Source: Bacteroidota bacterium
GTDB lineage: Bacteria; Bacteroidota; Bacteroidia; Flavobacteriales; Weeksellaceae
Assembly (NCBI GenBank): GCA_023393915.1
Contig: JAEXBS010000058.1
Location: forward strand, 62,001-126,000
Direction of reading: 5' to 3'
DNA length: 64,000 nucleotides
Shown here: positions 9,056 through 17,666 of the stretch, in pieces
How the letters are laid out: each line of letters begins with the position of its first letter
Position numbering within the stretch: position 1 is the first letter of the stretch
Position numbers and translations under genes: made by a program
The notes under the pieces: model-generated
What the model saw: the letters and a program-made list of their open reading frames with translations, nothing else
Told to the model about the DNA's origin: nothing
The model's database searches: none

Positions 9056-9087
9056 CAAAATTAGGATTAATTTTTTGCACGTGCAAA
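9056..9087 (-). promoter_or_regulatory. Promoter of rpmB-rpmG-DUF4295 with palindrome over the -33 element
   Basis: On the minus strand a TTTG (9084-9087) is followed after 20 bases by TAATTTTG (9056-9063). This spacing fits the Bacteroidota promoter (TTTG, 19-21 bases, TAnnTTTG). The TTTG is one arm of a perfect 14-base palindrome, TTTGCACGTGCAAA, at 9074-9087. That could be a binding site for a dimeric regulator. Confidence 0.65.
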
Positions 9088-9130
9088 TCTTTTTGAAATT
9101 TATTTTCAAACAGTTGCAGGACTAAAAGAG

Positions 9131-10768
9131 TCAATTCTTTTGATTTCTTCTGTTTTGAATTTTTTTGATCAGTGTATAAAAAACTAGAAATCCGAGGGCA
9201 AAGATACTAAATCTGCTAAGAAGGTCACCTGCTCTTGTATAAAACGTCTGGTTCTCGTACAATTGGATCTTTGCATAAAGCGCAGTGCGGTCTTGGTAAA
9301 ATGTGTCCGCAATGATTTCACCGCGAGCGTCAATGTGTGCAGAGATTCCACTGTTGGCACTTCGGGCAATTTCTCTGCGGTTTTCAATAGCCCGTAAACG
9401 TGCATAAGAAAGTAATTGACGATGACCTTCAGAAACACCCCACCAACTATCGTTGGTCATGATTGCTAGGAAGTTTGCACCATTTTTAACATATCCGGAG
9501 GTGAACTCACCGTAGATACTTTCGTAGCATATTATGGGGGCAAGTACTCCTTTATTATACGTATTTGTAAATACTTTTCTTTCTGGATCTCTACCCAGTG
9601 AGGCGACGGTTCCCCCGAAATTTAGCATAGCGTCTCCTAATAAAGGTTTTAATATACCTATGTACGGGAATATCTCTACTCCTGGAACTAATTTAGCTTT
9701 ATGATAAATTTGGATGGGGCTAAAAGGGTCCAATTGTATGGCGGTATTGTATCCCTCCACATAAAATCCTTGTTTGGTCATGTAGGCGTTTTTTGGTGCC
9801 TGGCTAGGGTCCCAGAAATACCGATGAGAAGAAATCCCAGTGGTTAGCACAGCCCCTTTCTGCGTACTTAAAAAGTCTTTAAAGGTGTTGAGGATTGGAC
9901 TGTCCTGAAGTCCCATTTCTGAAAAAGATCCCGGGCCTGGAAGGGAAGTTTCGGGCCCAATAAAATAATCAACTTTTGCTGTAGAATACTCCTTTGCTAG
10001 GCTTAATAGTTCGCTGGCGATGGTAAGAGAGTCTTTATCGTATTTCTCTAAGTAAGGATCGAGTTCCGGCTGAAGTAATAGAACACTAACTTCTCCTGTA
10101 GATTTCTCATTAAAATTATAGTATTTGAGAAGCGAGATTCCCATGGGAAGCAGAATCCCTGCTAGTAAAATGCTGAGGTTTTTTATAAGCGGTTTTCTTT
10201 TTCTTGTGGTTTCCCATATTCTTAAGGTATAAAAGGCAAATATATTGACTAGTAGGATCCAGAAACTTCCTCCCGTGGCTCCTAAAGTGTCGTACCACTG
10301 AATAAGTTTGGGATAATCGGAGAACGCGTTTCCTAAGTTAAGCCAAGGCCATGAGAGTTCCCAGTCCAAGTGCAGTTTTTCAAATGACATCCAAAGAGCA
10401 ACTAAGAAAGCAAGTCCCCAGTAAGTTCCTTGAATGTTTTTGTATTTATGATAAAGGAGAAAAACCAGAGAATAGAACAGCGCATTGGCCAGTACGGGTA
10501 TAGCTACTGCAGCAATGGAATGGGATCCGTCTGGGTTTCTGGATCCGTAAAGCCATCCGGTAGTTACCGCATTCCAGATAAAAAAACAAAGAAAGGCAAG
10601 TCCAAAGATGCTCCATCCTTTTCTTTTTATGCTTGAAAATTTACTGATTTCATGTTCCATGGTGAGAAGCGGAACCAAAGCAAAGAAAAGGAAAAATGGA
10701 ATGCCGTAAGTAGGCCAGCTTAAAGAAAGCATTACAGCACTAAGCAAAGAAAAAAGTAGGTATTTCAT
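9131..10768 (-). CDS. lnt: Apolipoprotein N-acyltransferase
   Basis: Adds the third acyl chain to the N-terminal Cys of lipoproteins at the inner membrane. The N-terminal half (residues about 1-215) holds around six to seven hydrophobic helices. The periplasmic nitrilase domain has the expected triad regions: Glu in FIGPETSLPG, Lys in IYHKAKLVPGVE and Cys in APIICYESIYGE. WWG in NDSWWGVSEG also fits. A last hydrophobic helix lies near the C-terminus. The 545 residues match Bacteroidota Lnt. A TAnnTTTG box at 10788-10795 lies 19 bases before the ATG. Confidence 0.93.
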   Translation of the reverse strand: MKYLLFSLLSAVMLSLSWPTYGIPFFLFFALVPLLTMEHEISKFSSIKRKGWSIFGLAFLCFFIWNAVTTGWLYGSRNPDGSHSIAAVAIPVLANALFYSLVFLLYHKYKNIQGTYWGLAFLVALWMSFEKLHLDWELSWPWLNLGNAFSDYPKLIQWYDTLGATGGSFWILLVNIFAFYTLRIWETTRKRKPLIKNLSILLAGILLPMGISLLKYYNFNEKSTGEVSVLLLQPELDPYLEKYDKDSLTIASELLSLAKEYSTAKVDYFIGPETSLPGPGSFSEMGLQDSPILNTFKDFLSTQKGAVLTTGISSHRYFWDPSQAPKNAYMTKQGFYVEGYNTAIQLDPFSPIQIYHKAKLVPGVEIFPYIGILKPLLGDAMLNFGGTVASLGRDPERKVFTNTYNKGVLAPIICYESIYGEFTSGYVKNGANFLAIMTNDSWWGVSEGHRQLLSYARLRAIENRREIARSANSGISAHIDARGEIIADTFYQDRTALYAKIQLYENQTFYTRAGDLLSRFSIFALGFLVFYTLIKKIQNRRNQKN

Positions 10769-10787
10769 ATTGAAAAATAGTCTATTA

Positions 10788-10795
10788 CAAAAATA
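10788..10795 (-). promoter_or_regulatory. -7 box of lnt
   Basis: The minus strand reads TATTTTTG, 19 bases upstream of the lnt ATG. Confidence 0.5.
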
Positions 10796-10863
10796 GTCCT
10801 TTCGCTTTACTTTTCACGTAAGGATTAGAATAAATTCTTCTATACCGTTAACAGAGAGCTAAA

Positions 10864-11907
10864 TTAAACGATGTTGACTTCTCGCTCTAATGTAATTCCA
10901 TAGCGTTCTTGAACGGACTGGATGATCTTCTCGGAGAACTCGAATATTTCTTTTCCGCTTGCTTTTCCGGTTTGATTGACAAGCACCAGTGATTGCTGAG
11001 AATGAGAAGCGACATTCCCTATTTGTTTCCCTTTCCAGCCGCATTCTTCTATGAGATGTCCAGCCGGAATTTTTACTCCCGTTTCCATGGGGTAGTTGTG
11101 TATTTTGGGGAATTTTTTTTGAAGCATTTTGAAATCCTCGTGACTTACAGTCGGGTTTTTAAAAAAGCTGCCTGCATTGCCCAGTAGTTTTGGATCCGGG
11201 AGCTTACTTTGCCTAATAGTAATGACCGCATCGGAAACCTGTTTAATGGTAGGCGAAGAAATGTTCTTAGCTGCTAATTCTTGTTCGATGGCTCCGTAAT
11301 TGGTTCTAGTAATGTGATCTTTTCTAGTCAATAGAAAACTCACTTTAAGGATTGCAAAGCGATTTTTCCCTTTTCTTTTGAAATAAGATTCTCGGTATCC
11401 AAATTCGCAGGCTTCTTTAGAAAATTCTTCTATTTCCAAAGTCTCTAGGTTCAGCGCTCTTAAAGAATGGAAAACGTCTTTTATTTCCACTCCATACGCT
11501 CCAATATTTTGCATAGGGGACGTTCCTACGTTCCCAGGGATGAGAGAGAGGTTTTCTAAACCACCAAAATCTTTACTTAGGCAATAAAGAACAAATTCAT
11601 GCCAATTCTCTCCGGCCTTTGCTGTTATTTTGACTTGCTCTTCATCCAAGATTTCTTCTTCAATTCCTTTGAGGTTCAGTTGAATCACTAAACCCTCGTA
11701 ATCTTTTGTGAAAAGTACATTGGAACCCATTCCTAAAAAGAGGGGCGGGGAAACTAACGGATTTTGCTTAGAGATTTTCTGATGATTCAGCAGCAATTCC
11801 TTTAATTCCTGTTCTGTTTCTACCTGGGCAAAATACTTGGCCCTGGCAGGTATCCCAAAGGTATTAAAGGATTGCAATGAAAAGTTTTCTTCCAAGTGTA
11901 CAGCCAT
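10864..11907 (-). CDS. murB: UDP-N-acetylmuramate dehydrogenase (type I MurB)
   Basis: Reduces UDP-GlcNAc-enolpyruvate to UDP-MurNAc with NADPH and FAD in the cytoplasm. The N-terminus SLQSFNTFGIPARAKYFAQV is the FAD-binding domain start. LIPGNVGTSPMQNIGAYGVE is the diphosphate-binding loop. GYRESYFK has the Tyr/Arg of type I enzymes. The proton-donor Ser is in GNAGSFFKNP, and a Glu lies near the C-terminus. It is 347 residues long. It lies 19 bases downstream of the aminotransferase gene on the same strand, probably co-transcribed with it. Confidence 0.95.
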   Translation of the reverse strand: MAVHLEENFSLQSFNTFGIPARAKYFAQVETEQELKELLLNHQKISKQNPLVSPPLFLGMGSNVLFTKDYEGLVIQLNLKGIEEEILDEEQVKITAKAGENWHEFVLYCLSKDFGGLENLSLIPGNVGTSPMQNIGAYGVEIKDVFHSLRALNLETLEIEEFSKEACEFGYRESYFKRKGKNRFAILKVSFLLTRKDHITRTNYGAIEQELAAKNISSPTIKQVSDAVITIRQSKLPDPKLLGNAGSFFKNPTVSHEDFKMLQKKFPKIHNYPMETGVKIPAGHLIEECGWKGKQIGNVASHSQQSLVLVNQTGKASGKEIFEFSEKIIQSVQERYGITLEREVNIV

Positions 11908-11926
11908 GGGTTTTGATAGGTAGGGT

Positions 11927-13132
11927 TTAGATTCCTTTTTGAGCGCGGTACTCCTTGATTGCTAATTTTAGAAGCTCAACACTTCGTCTTAGGTCTTTTT
12001 CATTGAGTACATAAGCGATTCTTACTTGCTTTTTGCCAAGCTCTGGGTCACTGTAGAATCCACCGGCAGGAGCTACCATTACCGTTTCCTTTTCATTTGA
12101 AAAATGCTCAAGCATCCACTGAGCAAACACCTCCGTGTCGTCCACGGGAAGTTCAGCAACACAGTAGAACGCCCCTTTAGGTTTTGGACAAATAACCTCC
12201 GGAATTTCATTAAGAAGTTCAACTAAAAGATTTCTTCTTTTGGTGTATTCTTCACGGACACTTAAAATATAAGCCTCATCGTCTTTATGCGCTGCTGCAG
12301 CTGCGATCTGACCTAACAATACAGGACTTAATCGAGCCTGAGCGAAGAGCATAGCGGCGTCGTGGATCATTTTAGAGCGGGTAATCATACAGCCAATTCG
12401 AGCGCCGCACATTGAGTAGCGCTTGGATTCTGAGTCAATGACAATCGCATGGTCTTTAAGTTGTGGAAATTCCAAAATGGATACGGCTTTTTCCCCATCA
12501 TAAACATATTCGCGGTACACTTCATCGGAGATGATGACAATATCATGGCGAACTGCAATCTCAGCTAATTTTTCCAATTCTTCTCTTGTGTAAAGGTATC
12601 CCGTTGGATTTCCTGGGTTGCAGAGAATAATAGCCTTGGTCTTTTCCGTGATTTTCTTTTCAAAATCCTCCATTGGAGGTAAAGCAAATCCCGTATCGAT
12701 GCTTGAAGGTATGGCTACAACGTTTACTTTAAAAGTGGAGGCAAAACCATTGTAATTCGCATAGTAAGGTTCTGGAATAATTACCTCATTGCCATCATCA
12801 CAAAGAGTGGAAATAGCAAAGTTTAAAGCCTCCGAGCCTCCATTGGTTACAATGAAATTATTAGGCGTTAAATCTAAGAATCCTAGGGAATGGTAATAGT
12901 TCGTTAGCGCTTCTCTATAAGAGAGGTTCCCTTCTGAAAGTGCGTATTCGTATATTTTTAGCTGGTTTTCCTTAATGGCGTCCAGCGCCGTTTGAGGCGT
13001 AGGGATATCGGGTTGTCCAATATTGAGGTGGTAGACTTTAATTCCTTTTTCTTTGGCTGAAGTAGCAAAAGGGACCAGTTTTCTAACCGGTGAAGCAGGC
13101 ATTGCTTCTGCTCTTTTAGAGATCTTTGGCAT
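11927..13132 (-). CDS. Class I/II pyridoxal-phosphate aminotransferase (AspC-like)
   Basis: A cytosolic fold-type I aminotransferase of 401 residues. YHLNIGQPDIPTPQ is the substrate-binding N-terminal segment. TNGGSEALNFAI and NPGNPTGYLYTREELEKL are cofactor-binding regions, and ISDEVYREYVYDG carries the Asp that contacts PLP. The Schiff-base Lys is in DSESKRYSMCGARIGCM. RIAYVLN near the end has the carboxylate-binding Arg. The exact substrate (aspartate, aromatic or other) cannot be read from the sequence. It precedes murB with a 19-base gap and has a TAnnTTTG box at 13150-13157. Confidence 0.9.
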   Translation of the reverse strand: MPKISKRAEAMPASPVRKLVPFATSAKEKGIKVYHLNIGQPDIPTPQTALDAIKENQLKIYEYALSEGNLSYREALTNYYHSLGFLDLTPNNFIVTNGGSEALNFAISTLCDDGNEVIIPEPYYANYNGFASTFKVNVVAIPSSIDTGFALPPMEDFEKKITEKTKAIILCNPGNPTGYLYTREELEKLAEIAVRHDIVIISDEVYREYVYDGEKAVSILEFPQLKDHAIVIDSESKRYSMCGARIGCMITRSKMIHDAAMLFAQARLSPVLLGQIAAAAAHKDDEAYILSVREEYTKRRNLLVELLNEIPEVICPKPKGAFYCVAELPVDDTEVFAQWMLEHFSNEKETVMVAPAGGFYSDPELGKKQVRIAYVLNEKDLRRSVELLKLAIKEYRAQKGI

Positions 13133-13149
13133 AAGGTTTTTCTTTAGTA

Positions 13150-13157
13150 CAAAAATA
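13150..13157 (-). promoter_or_regulatory. -7 box of the aminotransferase-murB unit
   Basis: The minus strand reads TATTTTTG, 17 bases before the aminotransferase ATG. Confidence 0.5.
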
Positions 13158-13214
13158 GCTAAAATTTAGATACTTTTATCTATTAGTGAGGCAGAGAACT
13201 ATGGTCCAAGAAAA

Positions 13215-13239
13215 GCAAACGACCCCTAGGGCCGTCTGC
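13215..13239 (-). terminator. Terminator of murA
   Basis: On the minus strand GCAGACGGCCC and GGGTCGTTTGC fold into an 11-pair stem with two G-U wobbles, followed by TTTTC. On the plus strand the same positions are A-C mismatches, so the hairpin works only for the minus-strand operon ending at murA. Confidence 0.7.
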
Positions 13240-13258
13240 GTATGAGAAAAATTTAGGC

Positions 13259-14566
13259 TTAGATTCTTTCGATTTGAGCCCCTAGTTTTTTAAGTCTCCC
13301 GTCGATGTTTTCGTAACCACGGTCAATCTGCTCAATGTTATGAATAATGGAATTGCCCTCAGCACTTAACGCTGCAATGAGTAGTGCATTTCCTGCTCGG
13401 ATGTCTGGAGAGGTTAGTGTAGTTCCTCTTAATGGATGTTCATGGTTAAGGCCAACTACTGTTGCACGGTGGGGATCACATAAAATAATCTGGGCTCCCA
13501 TATCGATCAGTTTGTCAACAAAGAAGAGACGGGATTCGAACATTTTCTGATGTACCAGTACCGTTCCTTTGGCTTGTGTGGCTACTACTAAAATAATAGA
13601 GAGTAGATCGGGCGTGAACCCTGGCCATGGAGCATCAGAAATCGTTAATATGGATCCATCTATGAATTTTGTAATCTTGTATTGTTCTTGTTGTGGAATG
13701 AGGATGTCGTCCCCGCTTTGCTCTAGCTGAATCCCCAACTTTCTAAAAGTGGAAGGAATGAGCCCTAGTTCTTCCCAATGTACGTTTTTAATGGTGATTT
13801 CACTTTTGGTCATAGCAGCCAGTCCAATCCAAGAACCTATTTCAACCATGTCGGGAAGCATGGTGTGCTCGGTTCCTTCAAGGTGCTCCACTCCTTCAAT
13901 GGTTAGTAAATTCGAGCCGATTCCTGTGATTTTTGCACCCATACGGTTGAGCATTTTACAGAGTTGCTGTAAGTAAGGCTCACAAGCCGCATTGTAAATA
14001 ACGGTTTTTCCTTTAGCTAAAACCGCCGCTAGAACAATATTGGCGGTTCCTGTAACAGAGGCCTCCTCAAGAAGCATATAGGTACCTTTGAGTTCTTTTG
14101 CTTTTAAAGAATAAAAGCCTTCTTTTTCGTCGTAGTCAAACTCTGCCCCTAGTTCTACTAAACCTTGAAAATGTGTATCTAGTCTACGTCTACCAATTTT
14201 ATCTCCTCCAGGTGTGGGCATGTAGGCTTCACCGTAGCGCGCCAGCATAGGACCAAGGAGCATAATAGATCCTCTAAGTCTTGCACCGTCCTTTTTGAAA
14301 TCTTCCGATTTAATGTAATCGAAATGGATTTGATCTGCCTTAAAGCTATAGTCTCCGGGTGCGTTTTTTTTGATTTTAACTCCAAAGTCTCCCAATATCT
14401 CTATAAGACGGTTGACGTCATGGATGTCCGGTATGTTTTTTATTCTAACTTCGCTGTCCGTTAAAAGAACAGCGCAAAGAATTTGTAAGGCTTCGTTTTT
14501 AGCTCCCTGCGGTTCGATTTCTCCAGAGAGTCTTTTTCCACCAGTAATCTGAAATTTCCCACTCAT
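13259..14566 (-). CDS. murA: UDP-N-acetylglucosamine 1-carboxyvinyltransferase MurA, Asp-type
   Basis: First committed step of peptidoglycan synthesis: enolpyruvyl transfer from PEP to UDP-GlcNAc. The 435 residues include QGAKNEALQIL (Lys-Asn motif) and DIRAGNALLIAAL near the C-terminus. The active-site loop reads MPTPGGDKIGRRRLDTH. The position of the fosfomycin-alkylated Cys (C115 in E. coli) is Asp (D122), as in other naturally fosfomycin-insensitive MurA enzymes. The gene overlaps the stop of the DUF4290 gene by one base (TAATG), so the two are translationally coupled. A minus-strand terminator follows. Confidence 0.95.
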   Translation of the reverse strand: MSGKFQITGGKRLSGEIEPQGAKNEALQILCAVLLTDSEVRIKNIPDIHDVNRLIEILGDFGVKIKKNAPGDYSFKADQIHFDYIKSEDFKKDGARLRGSIMLLGPMLARYGEAYMPTPGGDKIGRRRLDTHFQGLVELGAEFDYDEKEGFYSLKAKELKGTYMLLEEASVTGTANIVLAAVLAKGKTVIYNAACEPYLQQLCKMLNRMGAKITGIGSNLLTIEGVEHLEGTEHTMLPDMVEIGSWIGLAAMTKSEITIKNVHWEELGLIPSTFRKLGIQLEQSGDDILIPQQEQYKITKFIDGSILTISDAPWPGFTPDLLSIILVVATQAKGTVLVHQKMFESRLFFVDKLIDMGAQIILCDPHRATVVGLNHEHPLRGTTLTSPDIRAGNALLIAALSAEGNSIIHNIEQIDRGYENIDGRLKKLGAQIERI

Positions 14567-15213
14567 TATTTCCTTCTGTTTTTTTGCTGTTGCGACTTAT
14601 GTCTTCCTCGGTTTTGACCGTTTTCTCTGCCTTGATTTTTTTGGTTCTTTGATCGAGAGGCAGAATGGTAAATTTTGCTTTTCTCTAAGGAATCAATACC
14701 GGTTAAATCCAGGCGGTCTTCCGAGAGTTCTTTTAAATGCCTGAAAATAACATCATCCGTCACGTGTTCTTTGTTATAGATGTTGTAGGATTTTTTCATG
14801 TTGTTGGCAATCACCTCGATTAAAGCCTCTTTTTGCGGACCTGCTTCTAGTTCGATAGCCATTTCAATAAGCTGAAGAATGCTTTTTCCGTAGAATTTGA
14901 ATTCACCTTGAAGAACAGGATAATCCAGTTTCTTCGGACGGGTCATTCTTTGGTCTTTGGTTGGAATGGGATAAGGCGCATCAACGTCTAAATCAAATCC
15001 CGCCATAATAAATAAATGGTCCCAGAGTTTGGAAGCAAAATCCTCTTCGTCTCTTAAGGATGGGTTTCTTTGTCCCATGAAATCAACTATGGCCTCGCTC
15101 ATTTCATTTCTTTCCTCTTTAGTGGGAAGGGTCTTGCATTTTTCTATAAGTTGCTGAATGAGCCGGCCGTATTCCGGCATATTCAGATGTGTTCTTTGGG
15201 TATTGTAATCCAT
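14566..15213 (-). CDS. DUF4290 family protein, partner of murA
   Basis: A 215-residue soluble protein of unknown function. It is a Bacteroidota family found immediately upstream of murA, as here with a one-base overlap. The body (residues 1-175) is mostly helical in appearance. The last about 35 residues form a low-complexity basic Arg/Lys/Gln/Asn tail (SRSKNQKNQGRENGQNRGRH), which suggests binding to nucleic acid or membrane phosphate (inference). A TATATTTG box lies four bases before the ATG, so the DUF4290-murA mRNA is probably leaderless. Confidence 0.85.
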   Translation of the reverse strand: MDYNTQRTHLNMPEYGRLIQQLIEKCKTLPTKEERNEMSEAIVDFMGQRNPSLRDEEDFASKLWDHLFIMAGFDLDVDAPYPIPTKDQRMTRPKKLDYPVLQGEFKFYGKSILQLIEMAIELEAGPQKEALIEVIANNMKKSYNIYNKEHVTDDVIFRHLKELSEDRLDLTGIDSLEKSKIYHSASRSKNQKNQGRENGQNRGRHKSQQQKNRRK

Positions 15214-15217
15214 GGTG

Positions 15218-15225
15218 CAAATATA
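15218..15225 (-). promoter_or_regulatory. -7 box of DUF4290-murA, leaderless arrangement
   Basis: The minus strand reads TATATTTG, with exactly four bases to the ATG at 15213. This is the same geometry as fmt, queD and the DUF6702 gene. Confidence 0.6.
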
Positions 15226-15246
15226 GGTATTGAGGAGTAAAGTTTT

Positions 15247-15648
15247 TTAAGCGAGAAATTTCTTTTGATCGGTTGGGCTAGGTAGTTCGCAGTTTTTTAC
15301 AGGGATTTGTTTTCTCCTACGACTGATTTGATCGTAGGCAAAGTCGGTAAGTCCAGTAGGAAGGATTCTTAAATAGGAAAGTAAGGAGCTGCTTCCACCC
15401 AAAAGCTTAGAAATATGAAAAACAGCTTGAGAGCGCATCAAATAAAATTCTTTGGGTTTCCAAAGGTATAAGGTATTTAAGTCGTCCTTGCTTAGGCCAC
15501 GCTCGGATAAGAACTTTTGCCCGAATTCTCCTTGCAAGGGGGCGAAAAGGAATTGATCTTTACGGTCTTTGTTTAATATCCATTGAACGGTTTGGTTACA
15601 AAAGCCGCAATCACCGTCGTAGAACACATAATATTTTGTTTCGTCCAT
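15247..15648 (-). CDS. DCC family thiol-disulfide oxidoreductase-like protein (DUF393)
   Basis: A 133-residue protein with the family signature at the N-terminus: VFYDGDCGFCNQTVQWIL, in which C14 and C17 form a CxxC pair after the DxD. ILPTGLTDFAYDQISRRRKQ is also typical. The family is predicted to be thioredoxin-like, and its substrates are unknown. It starts three bases after the haem-binding gene, so the two are co-transcribed. A partnership in redox or haem-related chemistry is possible but only inferred. Confidence 0.87.
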   Translation of the reverse strand: MDETKYYVFYDGDCGFCNQTVQWILNKDRKDQFLFAPLQGEFGQKFLSERGLSKDDLNTLYLWKPKEFYLMRSQAVFHISKLLGGSSSLLSYLRILPTGLTDFAYDQISRRRKQIPVKNCELPSPTDQKKFLA

Positions 15649-15651
15649 AAT

Positions 15652-16134
15652 TTATTTGGTTGAGGACTCTGGCGACAATTGGTGATCTTGGCGAATGCTC
15701 GCTTCTACTGACTGAAAGTATTCGATTATTTCTTTTCGCTGCGAATCGGAAAGTTTGGCTTCTGGATGCCCTATAATATAGGATTCCATGGGCATCTCGT
15801 GCGACTCAATTAGTTCGGATGCCTCGTAGAGTTTATGGGCTTGACGTTTAGGTTCGTAGGTCGCAAATGTTGAGAAATTAAAATGGGTTCTGCCGTCCGA
15901 AATGTGCTTTTCTAAAAGCCAGGCCAAGGGCTGAACATTAGCGTACCAAGGGTAGCGGGTTTCGTGACTGTGGCAATCGTAACAAGCGGATCGAATTAGG
16001 TTGGCCATAGGCTCAGGAGTGTTTTTTGTTTCAATAAAATCCATACCCTTATTGATAGGAGGATTGGTTTTGTCTATTCTAAAAAACTGAATGAGAATCA
16101 GAAAAATGACCAGAATGTAAAATAGTCTTTTCAT
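15652..16134 (-). CDS. Haem-binding domain protein (membrane-anchored, single CxxCH)
   Basis: A 160-residue protein with an N-terminal membrane anchor (residues 3-18) and a single c-type haem motif, CYDCH, at residues 51-55. It then has HETRYPWYANVQPLAWLLEK, characteristic of the Haem_bd family of Bacteroidota. The domain should face the periplasm. PMESYIIGHPEAKLSDSQRK is the second conserved block. Its electron partner is unknown. It heads the minus-strand run haem-binding, DCC, DUF4290, murA and is divergent from der. Confidence 0.87.
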   Translation of the reverse strand: MKRLFYILVIFLILIQFFRIDKTNPPINKGMDFIETKNTPEPMANLIRSACYDCHSHETRYPWYANVQPLAWLLEKHISDGRTHFNFSTFATYEPKRQAHKLYEASELIESHEMPMESYIIGHPEAKLSDSQRKEIIEYFQSVEASIRQDHQLSPESSTK

Positions 16135-16170
16135 AGTAGATTGCTTTATTGGGTGAAATTACTGATTTTA

Positions 16171-16203
16171 TTGTAAAACACGGAGTGAAATTGCGTACCT
16201 TTG
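16171..16203 (+). promoter_or_regulatory. Promoter of der
   Basis: TTG at 16171-16173 and TACCTTTG at 16196-16203, separated by 22 bases, slightly long for the consensus. This leaves an unusually long leader of about 80 bases before der. Confidence 0.55.
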
Positions 16204-16240
16204 CAAAAATTTTTGGGCTCGGAAAGTCCGGGTAACCCAT

Positions 16241-16281
16241 TAATAATCATGATCCTTCGTAAAAAGGGGATTATTAAATAA
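16241..16281 (+). other. der leader: hairpin overlapping a 10-codon upstream ORF
   Basis: TAATAATC (16241-16248) can pair with GATTATTA (16269-16276), with an inner CCTT/AAGG. Within it, ATG at 16249 opens a frame encoding MILRKKGIIK that stops at 16281, seven bases before the der ATG. Both features are visible, but any regulatory role is inference. Confidence 0.3.
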
Positions 16282-16288
16282 AATTTTA

Positions 16289-17599
16289 ATGAGCAATATT
16301 GTAGCCATTGTAGGACGTCCTAATGTTGGGAAGTCCACACTTTTTAACCGCTTACTCGAAAGAAGAGAAGCGATTGTCGATTCTACTGCTGGAGTGACTA
16401 GAGACCGGCACTATGGAAAGTCCGATTGGAACGGAGTCGAGTTCACGGTTATCGATACCGGAGGATATGAAGTTAGTACGGACGATGTTTTCCAAGGGGA
16501 AATTTCTAAACAAGTGGAGCTTGCAATCGATGAGGCGACTTCCATTATTTTTATGCTTAATGTAGAGGAAGGTCTTACCGATACCGATAAAGACATATTT
16601 GAGATGCTTCGTCGCTCTGGGAAGCAAACCTATATTGTGGTCAATAAGGTAGATTCTGCAACGGAGGAATTGGCTGCGACTGAGTTTTACTCTCTAGGTA
16701 TCGAAAAATATTACACACTTTCTTCTGCGACTGGATCCGGTACTGGAGAGCTACTAGATGATGTAGTAAAAGATTTTCCTACTCTAGACTATAAAGATCC
16801 TTTTGAAGGGCTTCCTAGGATTACCATTGCTGGACGTCCGAATGTAGGTAAAAGTACGCTGACCAATGCGCTTCTTGATAACGAAAGAAACATAGTTACG
16901 GATGTCGCAGGAACTACCCGAGATAGCATCGAAACGCTTTATAATAAATTTAATCATGAGTTTGTTTTGGTGGATACTGCAGGAATGCGTCGCAAAAGCA
17001 AAGTCAGCGAGGATTTGGAATTTTATTCCGTTATGCGCTCGGTTCGCGCTATTGAGAATTCAGATGTTGTGATTATAATGGTGGACGCTACTTTAGGGTG
17101 GGAGAGCCAAGACATGAACATCTTTGGAATTGCTCAAAAGAACCGTAAAGGAATTGTAATTGTAGTTAATAAATGGGATTTGGTTGAAGACAAGAAGACC
17201 AATACCATGAGGGACTTCGAAGCTGTTATTAAAAATAAAATTGGTCAATTCACCGATATTCCTGTGCTCTTTGTTTCTGCCTTAACGAAACAAAGAATAT
17301 TAAAAGCAGTTGATACTGCAATGGAAGTATTTGAAAATCGGAAGAAGAAAATTAAGACCTCCAAACTCAATGAGGTAATGCTTCCTATTTTCGAAAACAA
17401 TCCTCCTCCCGCACTAAAAGGAAAATACATTAAAATTAAATATTGTGTCCAATTAGGAACGCCTTCTCCTCAGTTTGTTTTCTTCTGTAATCTGCCACAG
17501 TATGTGAAGGAACCTTACAAACGCTTTACTGAGAATCAACTAAGGAAACACTTCGGTTTTACCGGTGTACCTATCGAGGTTTATTTCCGTCAGAAATAA
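16289..17599 (+). CDS. der: Ribosome-associated GTPase Der (EngA)
   Basis: A double-Era GTPase required for maturation of the 50S subunit. G domain 1 has GRPNVGKS at residues 9-16, DTGGYE and VNKVDS. G domain 2 has a second GRPNVGKS near residue 182, DTAGMRRKSK and VNKWDLVE. The C-terminal KH-like domain ends with TENQLRKHFGFTGVPIEVYF. The 436 residues are full length. It is preceded by an unusually long structured leader and followed by a terminator at 17608. Confidence 0.96.
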   Translation: MSNIVAIVGRPNVGKSTLFNRLLERREAIVDSTAGVTRDRHYGKSDWNGVEFTVIDTGGYEVSTDDVFQGEISKQVELAIDEATSIIFMLNVEEGLTDTDKDIFEMLRRSGKQTYIVVNKVDSATEELAATEFYSLGIEKYYTLSSATGSGTGELLDDVVKDFPTLDYKDPFEGLPRITIAGRPNVGKSTLTNALLDNERNIVTDVAGTTRDSIETLYNKFNHEFVLVDTAGMRRKSKVSEDLEFYSVMRSVRAIENSDVVIIMVDATLGWESQDMNIFGIAQKNRKGIVIVVNKWDLVEDKKTNTMRDFEAVIKNKIGQFTDIPVLFVSALTKQRILKAVDTAMEVFENRKKKIKTSKLNEVMLPIFENNPPPALKGKYIKIKYCVQLGTPSPQFVFFCNLPQYVKEPYKRFTENQLRKHFGFTGVPIEVYFRQK

Positions 17600-17607
17600 A
17601 TTTTAAG

Positions 17608-17636
17608 ATTCCTTTTGCTCCTAGGGCAAAAGGAAT
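17608..17636 (+). terminator. Terminator of der
   Basis: An 11-base perfect stem ATTCCTTTTGC / GCAAAAGGAAT with a 7-base loop, followed by TTGTTTATTTTT. Confidence 0.8.
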
Positions 17637-17666
17637 TTGTTTATTTTTACCATATATTTTTATTCT

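Noticed and set aside
16204..16240. tRNA-like segment before der
   Set aside because: The stems are too short and no acceptor or T-arm pattern is present.
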